Below, piece by piece: positions 13,751 to 22,028 of a stretch of 26,932 bases of DNA (its first letter is position 1; each line of letters opens with the position of its first letter). Below the pieces are notes generated by a model. It was given only the letters and a program-made list of their open reading frames with translations, made no database searches and had not been told where the DNA came from. This stretch comes from CAZNAQ01 sp964585585 (GTDB lineage: Bacteria > Patescibacteriota > Patescibacteriia > Patescibacteriales > JAGXOH01). Where the stretch lies: the NCBI GenBank assembly GCA_964585585.1, contig CAZPEL010000009.1, forward strand, positions 1 to 26,932. Reading direction: 5' to 3'. The translations under genes and the position numbers were made by a program.

Positions 13751-15151
13751 TTATTGGTCCTTTTGGTCTTTTTCCTTGTCTTGATCCTTTTCCGGGGGGT
13801 CCTCCTTTGACTCGGACTCCTTTTTCTCCTCTTCGTCTTTATTTGAGTCAGCGGAACCAGAAGAGGATTCCTTGATATTCCACTTCTTTAACTGCTCCAA
13901 GACCTTATTATTAACTATTATATTTTGTAAGTAATTTTTGTAATCCGGACTTTTTACCCTTTCTTCAACTTTTTCATATCCCTTGTATTGCTCCAAAAGT
14001 TCATTCTGTTTTTGTTCTATTTCCTCCTCGGAGGCGGCAATATTCTCTTGATTGGCTATTTCCCGGATCAGCAAAGCGGTTTTAACTCTTTTTTCCGCTT
14101 CCGGTTTCATTTCTTCCAGTAATTGTTCCTGGCTTTTGCCGATGCTTTGCAAATAATCCTCGAATTTTCCGCCCTGGCTGGTAACATTCTGTTGGATCTC
14201 GGAAAGCATTTTGTTGGCTTCCTGGTCGATCAGGCTGGTTGGGATATCGCCGAATTCGCTTTTCTCCAGGATCTGGTCGATCATTTTGATCTCGGTTCTT
14301 TGATCCGCTTTTTGCTTTTGTTCTTGGGAAATATTGTCTCGAAGAATATTTTTTAATTCATCTAAGCTGTTGATCCCGAATTTTTTGGCAAATTCATCAT
14401 CCACTTCCGGTATATTCCTTTCTTTAACTCCCTTGACCTTAACATTAAAATCAACATTTTGACCGGCCAAATTCTTTTGGTGATGGTTTTCCGGATATTG
14501 AATTTGAAAATTAAGGTCATCTTCCTTTTTGGATCCGATCAAATTATCATCAAAACCCGGAACTAAATAATTTTGTCCCAGAGTTACATCGGTATCCTGG
14601 CTTTGACCGCCCTCTACCGGCACATTATCTTGGGACATATTGATATCCACTGTTACCTTGTCTCCTTTTTGGGCTCCCCGATCCACTTCTTTTTCCTCTG
14701 CATATTGTTCTTGCAGGGTCTTAACTGTTTTGTCCACCTCTTCTTCATTGGGTTCTACTTGTTCCGCTTCTACCGGAACATTTTTATAATCACCCAATTT
14801 TACTTCCGGCAACAAGGAAATAACCGCTTTATAGGCCATGGGGTTGCCGGAAGAAAGTTTGGTCACATCCACCTGAGGTTGGCCTATGGGCTGGCCTTCC
14901 ACATTCTCCTGGATGGCCTTATCCAAAGTTTCGTTGACCGCGATCCGGGCGGCCTTGTCCAAAATGCTCATTTCGCCCACTTTTTGCTTAACTACTTCAT
15001 AAGAGGCCTTGCCGGGGCGAAAACCTTCGATTGTGGTTTCCTGGGAGATCTCCTGGACCGCTTTATCTATAAAGGGTTGGAACTCTTCCGGGCTTAACTC
15101 CACATTTAATTCTACTTGAGATTTTTCTAAGTCTTGTTTGTTTACATTCAT
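13751..15151 (-). CDS. tig: Trigger factor, ribosome-associated chaperone
   Basis: Binds L23 at the tunnel exit and shelters nascent chains. The N-terminal ribosome-binding domain has the signature GFRPGKA (43-49, family GFRxGKxP). The FKBP-like PPIase domain lies at about 150-240 (KGDKVTVDIN ... GQNYLVPGFDDNLIGSKKEDDLNFQIQYPENH). The helical C-terminal chaperone domain reaches about residue 428 (LEQLKKWNI). A 38-residue, highly acidic Ser/Glu/Lys/Asp tail follows, longer than in typical trigger factors (about 430 residues in total). ppaC lies upstream on the same strand and a strong terminator follows. Confidence 0.95.
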   Translation of the reverse strand: MNVNKQDLEKSQVELNVELSPEEFQPFIDKAVQEISQETTIEGFRPGKASYEVVKQKVGEMSILDKAARIAVNETLDKAIQENVEGQPIGQPQVDVTKLSSGNPMAYKAVISLLPEVKLGDYKNVPVEAEQVEPNEEEVDKTVKTLQEQYAEEKEVDRGAQKGDKVTVDINMSQDNVPVEGGQSQDTDVTLGQNYLVPGFDDNLIGSKKEDDLNFQIQYPENHHQKNLAGQNVDFNVKVKGVKERNIPEVDDEFAKKFGINSLDELKNILRDNISQEQKQKADQRTEIKMIDQILEKSEFGDIPTSLIDQEANKMLSEIQQNVTSQGGKFEDYLQSIGKSQEQLLEEMKPEAEKRVKTALLIREIANQENIAASEEEIEQKQNELLEQYKGYEKVEERVKSPDYKNYLQNIIVNNKVLEQLKKWNIKESSSGSADSNKDEEEKKESESKEDPPEKDQDKEKDQKDQ

Positions 15152-15170
15152 AAAATAATTTATTGTTTCC

Positions 15171-15197
15171 TTGTTTTATTGTTTGCTAATAAAACAA
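15171..15197 (-). other. Inverted repeat in the tig leader
   Basis: TTGTTTTATT and AATAAAACAA, perfect 10-bp arms with a 7-nt loop, about 20-46 nt before the tig start. There is no U-tract after it, so it is not a typical terminator of the upstream ppaC; it may be an mRNA leader structure. Confidence 0.45.
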
Positions 15198-15241
15198 TTC
15201 AAGCAACAAGCGTTAAGTTCAATATATTTTACATTTTTTAC

Positions 15242-16174
15242 TTAGTTAAAATATTCTTCCAGTTTGGGAGCCACTTGCTTCTTTCTGGACATAACCCCCT
15301 CAACAAAGGCCTTGCCTTCGGAAAAATCGGCGCCGAAAGCCCGACCCAGAGTATCGGTGTCATCACTGGCCACTAAGAATTGAGACCCCTCTTTCATGAT
15401 GTCGGTTATGAACAAAATAACCGTATGATAACTCTGTTCTTGCTTCATTTTTTGCAGGGTTTCCAAAAGTTCTTGCTCCCGGGGGCCGAACTCGCCCAGA
15501 TCCACTGTTTCCACTTGACCGACGCCCACCTTGCCCTGGCTTAGGTCAAAATCCTTAAAATCGCCCTTAATTATTTCCTCGGCACCCAACTCCTTTACAC
15601 TGGACCGGATCTTGAACAATTCAATACCATACTGCTTCCAGTCCGCCACCTCGGCCTTTTCCGCCAATTCCTTGATGATCTCCACATCCTTGTCCGTGCA
15701 AGTAGGGGATTTGGTGATAACAGTATCCACCAAGATGGCCGAAAGCATCAATCCGGCCAAATTTTTGTCTATCTCCAGTCCGCTGTTTTTGAATCTTCTG
15801 GCAATTATAGAACAAGTGGCGCCCCAAGGCAGGGAACAAAAAGGGATAGGGCTGTCATATTTAAAATTAACCTTGTGGTGATCCAGGACCTCCCGGATCT
15901 CGGCCTCTTCCACGCCGTTAACCGCTTGGGAGAATTCATTATGATCCACGAGGATTATTTTTTTACCGGAAGCATCTTCCAATACCGGCGGTTCGTCCCA
16001 ACCGAATTTTTTCAAAGAATGAGCGGTTTCCTGGTTGATCGAACCGGGTACGGCCGGTTGATAAATATCCGTGTTTTCCAAACGATTCTTCAGTTCGGAA
16101 TAAGCGATGGCCGCGGCCACGCTGTCCAGATCCGGAGACCGGTGGCCAAGGATGTAGATGGTTTCTTGGGACAT
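15242..16174 (-). CDS. ppaC: Manganese-dependent inorganic pyrophosphatase (family II, DHH)
   Basis: Hydrolyses pyrophosphate to phosphate in the cytoplasm. It has the DHH-family metal-site motifs GHRSPDLDS (10-18; H11, D15, D17), VDHNEF (76-81) and LDHH (97-100), then ILVDTV in the middle. The C-terminal DHHA2 domain carries the substrate signature SRKKQVAP near residue 296 (family SRKKQVVP). 310 residues is the normal length. It lies between nusA and tig on the same strand with a short leader hairpin. Confidence 0.95.
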   Translation of the reverse strand: MSQETIYILGHRSPDLDSVAAAIAYSELKNRLENTDIYQPAVPGSINQETAHSLKKFGWDEPPVLEDASGKKIILVDHNEFSQAVNGVEEAEIREVLDHHKVNFKYDSPIPFCSLPWGATCSIIARRFKNSGLEIDKNLAGLMLSAILVDTVITKSPTCTDKDVEIIKELAEKAEVADWKQYGIELFKIRSSVKELGAEEIIKGDFKDFDLSQGKVGVGQVETVDLGEFGPREQELLETLQKMKQEQSYHTVILFITDIMKEGSQFLVASDDTDTLGRAFGADFSEGKAFVEGVMSRKKQVAPKLEEYFN

Positions 16175-16192
16175 ATTCCTGGATCTTAGGCT

Positions 16193-16211
16193 CTAAACCG
16201 GAAGGGTTTAG
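16193..16211 (-). other. Stem-loop in the ppaC leader
   Basis: CTAAACC and GGTTTAG, a perfect 7-bp stem with a 5-nt loop; flanking TTAG/CTAA can extend it across an internal loop. A TAAAAT -10-like hexamer (16224-16219) lies just upstream, so it would be near the mRNA 5' end. No -35 box was found. Confidence 0.4.
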
Positions 16212-16243
16212 GTCTAAAATTTTATTTTTTTATTAAGCCATAA

Positions 16244-17710
16244 TTATTTTTCCTCTTCCTCTGGAGGGGTTTCGGTGTCATCTTCGGATTCTTCTTTTTG
16301 CTCTTCTGCGTCCGCCCCAACAGGGTCCTCTTCCGCGGTTTCGGCCTTGTTCTCTGTTTCCTCTTCCGGGATATCGGCTGATTCGGCCTCATCCTTGTTT
16401 TCTTGTTTCTCTTCATCTTCGTTCTTGTCCGCGGAAGAATTCTCTTCCCCACTCTCGGGAGTGGATTCTTCCTGTTGAGAGGCACCTTCCTCATACTCTT
16501 CCGGCGAAGATTCCTCGCTCATGCCTTCCTCGTCCTCTTGAACATTGATCTTCCAACCGGTCAAAGCGGAGGCCAATCTGATATTTTCCCCTCTCTTGCC
16601 GATAGCCAAAGAGAATTGGTCCGAAGCTACTTTTATATAGGCCATTCCGCTATCTTCATCCACTTCGGCGCTCAAAACCTTGGCCGGGGACAGGGAATTG
16701 GCCACAAATTTGGCCGGGTCTTCGTCGTATTCGATTATATCCACTTTCTCTCCGCCCAACTCGTTGATTATAGTCTGTATTCGGGAACCCTTCTGACCCA
16801 CGCAGGAACCGATGGGGTCGATATTTTCCGATTCGGTCCAGACAGCCACCTTGGATCTGGAACCGGCCTCTCTGGCCACGGATTTGATCTCGATCATCCC
16901 GCTGGCCAATTCCGGTATCTCTAAGTGGAATAAAGTTCTAACAATTTCCTGGGAAGTTCGGGACAAGGTTATTCGCGGACCCTTGGGCTGGAATTCCACT
17001 TCCTTTATATAAACCTTGATCCTTTCTCCGGGTTTATGCCTTTCTCTCGGGATCTGCTCCTCGGCCGGCAAGTAACCTATGGCCTTGCCCAAGTCCACTA
17101 ATAGATTCCTGCCTTCCCGGCGCTGTACTATGCCGTTGACCACTTCTTGCTCTTTTTCCTTAAACTCATTAAAGATCATCTCTCGCTCTGACTCTCTTAA
17201 TTTTTGAATAATAACCTGCTTGGCGGTCTGGGCGGCCATTCGGCCGTAGGAATCCGGAACCTCCAAGTCTATTTTGATATCTTCTCCCACTTCAGCGTCT
17301 TCCTTGATCATTCTGGCATCACTCAACTGGATCTCGGTTTTGGGGTTGAATTTTTTTTCCTGCTCCTCCTCTTGTTCTGAACTTGTTTCCTCTGGGCTTG
17401 TCGAAGATCCTTGTTCCTCCTTTGATTCCGACCCTTCCTGCCCCTCTGAGGACTCGGAAGTTTCGGGTTCACCGGACTCCTTATCCTCTTCTTGTTCCTC
17501 CTCCGGCAGGTCTTCCACTACCGTTTTGACATCCATTACCTCGGTGTTTCCGGTCTCCGGATCAAAATTAACCTTGATGTTTTGATTTTTGTGGCCGTAA
17601 TCCTTTCTGTAAGCTGCGGCCAAAGACAGCTCTATGGTGTTAAGCACGGCTTCATAATCCAGACCTTTTTCATCGCAAACCGACTTAATAGCGCTTGATA
17701 ATTCAGACAT
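16244..17710 (-). CDS. nusA: Transcription elongation/termination factor NusA
   Basis: Binds RNA polymerase and nascent RNA to modulate pausing, termination and antitermination. The N-terminal RNAP-binding domain starts typically (LSSAIKSVCDEKGLDYEAVLNTIELSLAAAYRKDYG) but is split by a 50-residue Glu/Ser-rich insertion at about 67-120. It is followed by S1 (about 186-252, VNGIVQRREGRNLLVDLG), KH1 (about 296-345, with the NusA signature DPIGSCVGQKGSRIQ) and KH2 (about 350-392, LAIGKRGENIRLASALTGWKI). A Glu-rich low-complexity tail fills about 393-488. No rimP, infB or rbfA neighbour is present, unlike the usual nusA operon. A terminator-like hairpin lies in its leader. Confidence 0.95.
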   Translation of the reverse strand: MSELSSAIKSVCDEKGLDYEAVLNTIELSLAAAYRKDYGHKNQNIKVNFDPETGNTEVMDVKTVVEDLPEEEQEEDKESGEPETSESSEGQEGSESKEEQGSSTSPEETSSEQEEEQEKKFNPKTEIQLSDARMIKEDAEVGEDIKIDLEVPDSYGRMAAQTAKQVIIQKLRESEREMIFNEFKEKEQEVVNGIVQRREGRNLLVDLGKAIGYLPAEEQIPRERHKPGERIKVYIKEVEFQPKGPRITLSRTSQEIVRTLFHLEIPELASGMIEIKSVAREAGSRSKVAVWTESENIDPIGSCVGQKGSRIQTIINELGGEKVDIIEYDEDPAKFVANSLSPAKVLSAEVDEDSGMAYIKVASDQFSLAIGKRGENIRLASALTGWKINVQEDEEGMSEESSPEEYEEGASQQEESTPESGEENSSADKNEDEEKQENKDEAESADIPEEETENKAETAEEDPVGADAEEQKEESEDDTETPPEEEEK

Positions 17711-17763
17711 AATTTTGCAAACAGGGCAACTCGGACCTTATAATTCTCCGAATTGACCCTTGA

Positions 17764-17798
17764 TTAATAAAAAAGCTAATTGCTTGCCACAACTAGCT
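17764..17798 (-). terminator. Terminator/attenuator upstream of nusA
   Basis: AGCTAGTTG and CAATTAGCT pair over 9 bp (one G-U) with a 7-nt loop, immediately followed by a U-rich tract (TTTTTTATTAATC) on the minus strand. It lies 54 nt before the nusA ATG and about 80 nt beyond the methyltransferase stop. It may simply end the recQ/methyltransferase transcript, or act as a nusA attenuator if the promoter at 17839-17865 is real. Confidence 0.7.
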
Positions 17799-17838
17799 CT
17801 GACTTAAAAAATCATTAAAATCTTATTTCTATTTTTTA

Positions 17839-17865
17839 CAATAACATAACCTTTGAATATGTCAA
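17839..17865 (-). promoter_or_regulatory. Possible promoter upstream of nusA
   Basis: Minus strand: consensus TTGACA (17865-17860), 15-nt spacer, weak TATTGT (17844-17839). It lies before the hairpin at 17764-17798, so a transcript from it would meet the hairpin before reaching nusA. Confidence 0.4.
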
Positions 17866-17876
17866 CCAAAGCCACC

Positions 17877-18578
17877 CTATTTAAGCCCCAAGATCAAATA
17901 ATAATTGTATTTGTCCTTTTTTATGCTCTTAAGGCGCAAGCCGCTTTTTCGGGCCAATCTTTTTAATTGCCGTTTGGTAAAGGCGTGATAATACCTTTTT
18001 TTGGCCGTTTGCCCCTGACTATCTCCCTTCCATTCAAATATTATATCTCCGATATCCATATTGTTCTTTTTAAAGAATTTCAAAAGAAAATATCGGAAAA
18101 GAAGTTTTCGGGACCAGGATCGGCTCCATAGGTTCCAAACTGTGACCACGATCCGGCCGTCCTTCTTGGCCTTGTTCTTAAGCTGCTTCAAGGCCTGGAT
18201 CCGCAGATCGGTGCCGGGAATGTGGTGCAAAACAGCCACGCAAAAAACATGATCAAAGCCCATTTCTCCGATCCTGCCCAAATCCAGAATGTCCCCCTCC
18301 CGGAATTTATGATCGGGAAAATTGTTTTGGGCCTTTTGGATCAATTCCGCGCTAAAATCTACGCCCAGATATCCTATCTGTTTATCTTGCAGGCCATACA
18401 AAAGCCGGCCGTTACCACAGCCCACATCCATAACACTTTCCCCCTCCTCGACTTCCTGTAACAATTTGTTCAACTCCGGCCATAGGGGCTTCTTTCTGGT
18501 CTGGTCAAAACTGTCGGCAATATCATCATAATTGGACCGGACCAAATTCAATAATTTTTTCTTGGTATATCTATCCAT
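17877..18578 (-). CDS. Class I SAM-dependent methyltransferase, Trm9/ABH8-like
   Basis: 233 residues. SAM motif I is MDVGCGNGRLL (50-60), the ribose-binding acidic strand is GVDFS (72-76), and the catalytic-loop region is VAVLHHIPG (114-122), followed by VTVWNLWSRSW. The CGNG-x-L, V-L-H-H-I and VWN combination resembles the Trm9/ALKBH8 family that methylates carboxymethyl-uridine at tRNA position 34, but the resemblance is by eye and other small-molecule or RNA substrates are possible. Its start overlaps the end of recQ by 8 nt, which indicates translational coupling. The C-terminal part is strongly basic (FTKRQLKRLARKSGLRLKSIKKDKY), consistent with nucleic-acid contact. Confidence 0.78.
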   Translation of the reverse strand: MDRYTKKKLLNLVRSNYDDIADSFDQTRKKPLWPELNKLLQEVEEGESVMDVGCGNGRLLYGLQDKQIGYLGVDFSAELIQKAQNNFPDHKFREGDILDLGRIGEMGFDHVFCVAVLHHIPGTDLRIQALKQLKNKAKKDGRIVVTVWNLWSRSWSRKLLFRYFLLKFFKKNNMDIGDIIFEWKGDSQGQTAKKRYYHAFTKRQLKRLARKSGLRLKSIKKDKYNYYLILGLK

Positions 18579-20634
18579 AGAGTTTGTTTTTAGCTAAAAC
18601 CAATTTAATATCCTCATAGCTAATATCTTCCGGTAATTCCTGTTTCAGGGGTTTAAGCTTGCCCGAACCCAGATCCTTGACCGCCTGGTCGATCTTTTTT
18701 TGCTTAACCGCGGCCACCATCTTGTCCACCTCCTTGGGGCCCAATAACCCCTTTTTGAGCAAAAAACAGATGTGATCCACCACTGTCCGAGAGGTTAAAC
18801 CTCTGGTTTCGGCTATCTCCGGCAAGCTCAAACCCTGCTGATACAGCTCCCAGGTCTCTAACTGGGTCAATTTGGTGTTGATCTTGGTCTTGCCGCCGTC
18901 CGAACTCTTTTCTTCAGCTGAAGAGGGGCCGGGGGTATTCAAACAATTGTCGCAGCGGCCGCACCGGGAAGAATTCTCATCCCCGAAATAATCCAAGATA
19001 ACTTTTTGCCGGCAGTCATAAGAATAAACATAATCCTCCATTTTGTCCAATTTGGAATAGGCCTGCCTGGCTTTGGCCTTTAATTTACTGAAATCTATAT
19101 CCAGATCCGCCGTATCCACTCTTTTTAAAATATTGATCTCGGACCCCTGAAAGGGAGGATAATATTCCCAAATTCCCTTGTCCGCCAAATTGCGAACCGC
19201 CCGCTTCAAGGATTCCTTCTTTAGCCCCAATATCTCGGCCACCTCTTCCAAATTAGCATTCCAACCCTGTTCCAATTCCCGGGAATACTTATCCTGCATT
19301 TTGGTTAAAACCTCTTTTTGGGATTTGGCCCGGTTGCTGATCTTGTCATAGGCCTGGGACCAAGGGGTCAGGATCTTTAAATAGGCATTACTGGTCTTTT
19401 CTCTGGCCCTGGAGATCAGCCCCTCTTTTTCCAATAATTTCAAGCTGGTCCCGATCGCCATTTCCGGAGTGTTTTCCGACAAAGTTTGGCTGATCTCACT
19501 ATAGGTAAAAAGAACCTTGTCCTGTTCATAGCCCAATAAAGTATTATATACCTCGATTATCATATCCGGACTGGGGTTGTCGCCCCGAATAAAGAACTCC
19601 CGCAAATTCCTATCCTTGGTGGAATACAACAAAAGACAAAAACTGGGTTGACCGTCCCGGCCGGCCCGACCGGCCTCCTGGTAGTAGGCCTCGATATTGC
19701 CCGGCATATCATGATGGATCACAAACCGAATATCTTTTTTGTCTATACCCAAACCGAAAGCATTGGTGGCCACCACCACTTCCACATTATTGTTCATAAA
19801 CTTCTCCTGAACCCATTTTCTGTCCTCCGGATCCATGCCGGCATGATAAGAAACCGCCTTGATATCCTCTTCCAGAAGGATCCTGGTGATCTCGTCCGCC
19901 TTGGCCCTGGTGCCGGTATAAACTATGCCCCTGATATCGTCCAAATATTTAATGGAATCGGCTATTATGCTTCCTTTTTGGTTTTCCTGGGTTCGGATAA
20001 CTCCGAATTGCAGATTGGGCCGGGCAAATCCGGTAACTATGATCTCCGGCTCTTTCAGATCCAATTGTTTGATAATATCCTCTTTTACTTCCGGGGTGGC
20101 GGTGGCGGTCAAGGCCACTACCGGCGGCTTGCCTACCAACTCGATGGCCCGGTTCAACCTGGTATAGCTGGGCCGGAAATCATGACCCCATTCACTGATA
20201 CAATGGGCCTCGTCTATGGCGAAGAGATTGACCGATAATTCCTTTAAATGCTGTACGAAATTAAAATTATTAAAACGCTCCGGGGCTATATATAAAAGCT
20301 TATAAAAACCGGTCTTAACTTTGTCGATCCTATCCTCGGCCTCTTCCGGGGAAATAGAGGAATTAATAAAAGTGGCCGGGACACCTATGGAGTTCAAAAA
20401 GTCCACCTGGTCCTTCATTAAGGCAATAAGGGGCGAAACCACAATAGTGGCTCCGTCCAAGACCAAGGCCGGGAGTTGATAGATCAAGGACTTACCCCCG
20501 CCGGTGGGCATTATAACCACGGTATCTTTTTGGCCCAAAATATTTTCAATTGCTTCTTTTTGCCCGGAACGAAATTCACTGAAACCATAATGAAGCTTAA
20601 GGAGTTCTCGGGCTTGTTGAAGTTTATTATCCAT
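18571..20634 (-). CDS. recQ: ATP-dependent DNA helicase RecQ
   Basis: 3'-to-5' superfamily 2 helicase for recombination and fork repair. Motifs: Q-motif FRSGQKEAI (21-29), Walker A MPTGGGKS (42-49), DEAH box (141-144) with CISEWGHDFRPSY, motif III LTATAT, motif V VATNAFGLGIDKKDIR, motif VI EAYYQEAGRAGRDGQ. The RQC zinc site follows (C in YDCRQ, then CGRCDNC, about 540-565) and a winged-helix region. There is no clear HRDC domain; instead the C-terminus has a helix-turn-helix (LSLPEIAETRGLTSRTVVDHICFLLKKG) like the HTH_40 region of some RecQ proteins. 687 residues. It is translationally coupled to the methyltransferase. Confidence 0.95.
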   Translation of the reverse strand: MDNKLQQARELLKLHYGFSEFRSGQKEAIENILGQKDTVVIMPTGGGKSLIYQLPALVLDGATIVVSPLIALMKDQVDFLNSIGVPATFINSSISPEEAEDRIDKVKTGFYKLLYIAPERFNNFNFVQHLKELSVNLFAIDEAHCISEWGHDFRPSYTRLNRAIELVGKPPVVALTATATPEVKEDIIKQLDLKEPEIIVTGFARPNLQFGVIRTQENQKGSIIADSIKYLDDIRGIVYTGTRAKADEITRILLEEDIKAVSYHAGMDPEDRKWVQEKFMNNNVEVVVATNAFGLGIDKKDIRFVIHHDMPGNIEAYYQEAGRAGRDGQPSFCLLLYSTKDRNLREFFIRGDNPSPDMIIEVYNTLLGYEQDKVLFTYSEISQTLSENTPEMAIGTSLKLLEKEGLISRAREKTSNAYLKILTPWSQAYDKISNRAKSQKEVLTKMQDKYSRELEQGWNANLEEVAEILGLKKESLKRAVRNLADKGIWEYYPPFQGSEINILKRVDTADLDIDFSKLKAKARQAYSKLDKMEDYVYSYDCRQKVILDYFGDENSSRCGRCDNCLNTPGPSSAEEKSSDGGKTKINTKLTQLETWELYQQGLSLPEIAETRGLTSRTVVDHICFLLKKGLLGPKEVDKMVAAVKQKKIDQAVKDLGSGKLKPLKQELPEDISYEDIKLVLAKNKLYG

Positions 20635-20635
20635 A

Positions 20636-20728
20636 TAATTAAAATCAAAATGAAAAATAAAAACAAAAAAATGACTTTATCTATTCACCCGAAATTTTGA
20701 TTTTTGCATTTTGATCTTTGAGTTTTCA
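20636..20728. repeat. AT-rich imperfect inverted repeat between gdh and recQ
   Basis: Left part (AAAATCAAAATGAAAAAT) and right part (ATTTTTGCATTTTGATCTTT) are complementary with a few mismatches, forming a long AT-rich hairpin. It belongs to the same style of degenerate spacers as 11158-11281, 22929-22949 and 26610-26655. No gene is seen in it. Confidence 0.5.
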
Positions 20729-21991
20729 TTATACCCCGCGCAACTTTAGACTTTTGCTTAGTCTTAGGAAGGCCACAATATAGGCGGCGGTCCGCAAATT
20801 CTCGTTATAATCGCTTTTGGCCTGCCAAACCGCTTCCGTGGCCCGGTTTAGTTTATGATGAAGTCTTTTTTCCACTTTTTCCCGATTCCAATAATAATTA
20901 TCCAAATTCTGCACCCATTCAAAATAAGAAACCACCACTCCTCCGGCGTTGGCCAACACATCCGGGATCACTAAAATGCCGTTTTGGCCCAAAATCTCAT
21001 CGGCCTCGGGCGTAACCGGTCCATTGGCAAGCTCTAAAACCGTTTTGGCTTTTACTGTGGGGGCGATTTCCTTTGTTATGGTTCCCTCCAGGGCGGCCGG
21101 GACCAAAAGATCCACCTCCAGGGCTAAAAGCTCCTGCCAGGTGATCTCCTCGCCCCCTTCAAAACCTTGAATGGAACCGTTTTGAACTTTATACTCTTCT
21201 AATTTTTCAATATCCAAACCTTCACGATTATAGACCGTGGCTCTGGAGTCCGCAACCGCAACCACCTTATGCCCGTCTTGGGTCGCGATCCGAGCAAAAT
21301 TAGAACCGGCATTACCAAAACCATGAACAGCAACACTGACTTGCTTGCCCAAATCTATCTTTTCTTTAATATTTTTAAAAACAAAATAACCTCCTTGGGC
21401 GGTGGCTTTATCCCTGCCCACCGAACCGCCGATCTCAATCGGCTTGCCGGTTACCACTCCGGGAATATTTTTGCCCCGGAGGTTGCTGTATTCATCCATA
21501 AACCAAGCCATAATCTGAGCGTTGGTATAAACATCCGGAGCCGGAATATCTTGGTCCGGACCAATATGCTCCGAGGTCTTCCTGATATATTCCCGACTTA
21601 ATCTTTCCAACTCTCTTTCGCTTAATTCCTTAGGGTTAACTATAATTCCGCCCTTGCCCCCGCCATAGGGTATATCCACTACCGCGCACTTGATGGTCAT
21701 CCAAAAAGCCAAAGATTTTACCTCGTCCAAGTCAACTTCGGGGTGAAACCTGACTCCTCCCTTATAGGGACCCCTGACATTGGAATGCTGCACCCGAATG
21801 CCTTGAAAAACCCGCAGAGAACCATCATCCATCCGAACCGGCAAGGAAACCTGAATGATCTTTTGCGGTTCTTCCAAAACCCGCATTTCTTCATAAGCCA
21901 CCTCTCTCTCTTGTTCATTCTTATCTTGGTCCTTAATTATGTCTCTGGTTTTATTAAGCTGGTCAAGGCAATTGTTATAATTTTGGGGCAT
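20729..21991 (-). CDS. gdhA: Glutamate dehydrogenase (Glu/Leu/Phe/Val dehydrogenase family)
   Basis: Interconverts glutamate with 2-oxoglutarate and ammonia. Substrate-site and catalytic landmarks: GPYKGGVRFHP (K77), MTIKCAVVDIPYGGGKGGI (K101, K113) and PAPDVYTN (D153). The Rossmann domain starts at VAVHGFGNAGSNFARIA (about 222-238), with D at the end of beta-2 (AVADSRA), which favours NAD(H) but does not prove it. 420 residues is typical of the short hexameric class. Some paralogues use other amino acids. It follows folD after a 37-nt AT-rich spacer with no good promoter, so it is probably the last gene of a glyA-folD-gdh run. Confidence 0.92.
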   Translation of the reverse strand: MPQNYNNCLDQLNKTRDIIKDQDKNEQEREVAYEEMRVLEEPQKIIQVSLPVRMDDGSLRVFQGIRVQHSNVRGPYKGGVRFHPEVDLDEVKSLAFWMTIKCAVVDIPYGGGKGGIIVNPKELSERELERLSREYIRKTSEHIGPDQDIPAPDVYTNAQIMAWFMDEYSNLRGKNIPGVVTGKPIEIGGSVGRDKATAQGGYFVFKNIKEKIDLGKQVSVAVHGFGNAGSNFARIATQDGHKVVAVADSRATVYNREGLDIEKLEEYKVQNGSIQGFEGGEEITWQELLALEVDLLVPAALEGTITKEIAPTVKAKTVLELANGPVTPEADEILGQNGILVIPDVLANAGGVVVSYFEWVQNLDNYYWNREKVEKRLHHKLNRATEAVWQAKSDYNENLRTAAYIVAFLRLSKSLKLRGV

Positions 21992-22028
21992 ATTTATTGC
22001 ATTGATAAATTGTTACATTGTTCAATTG

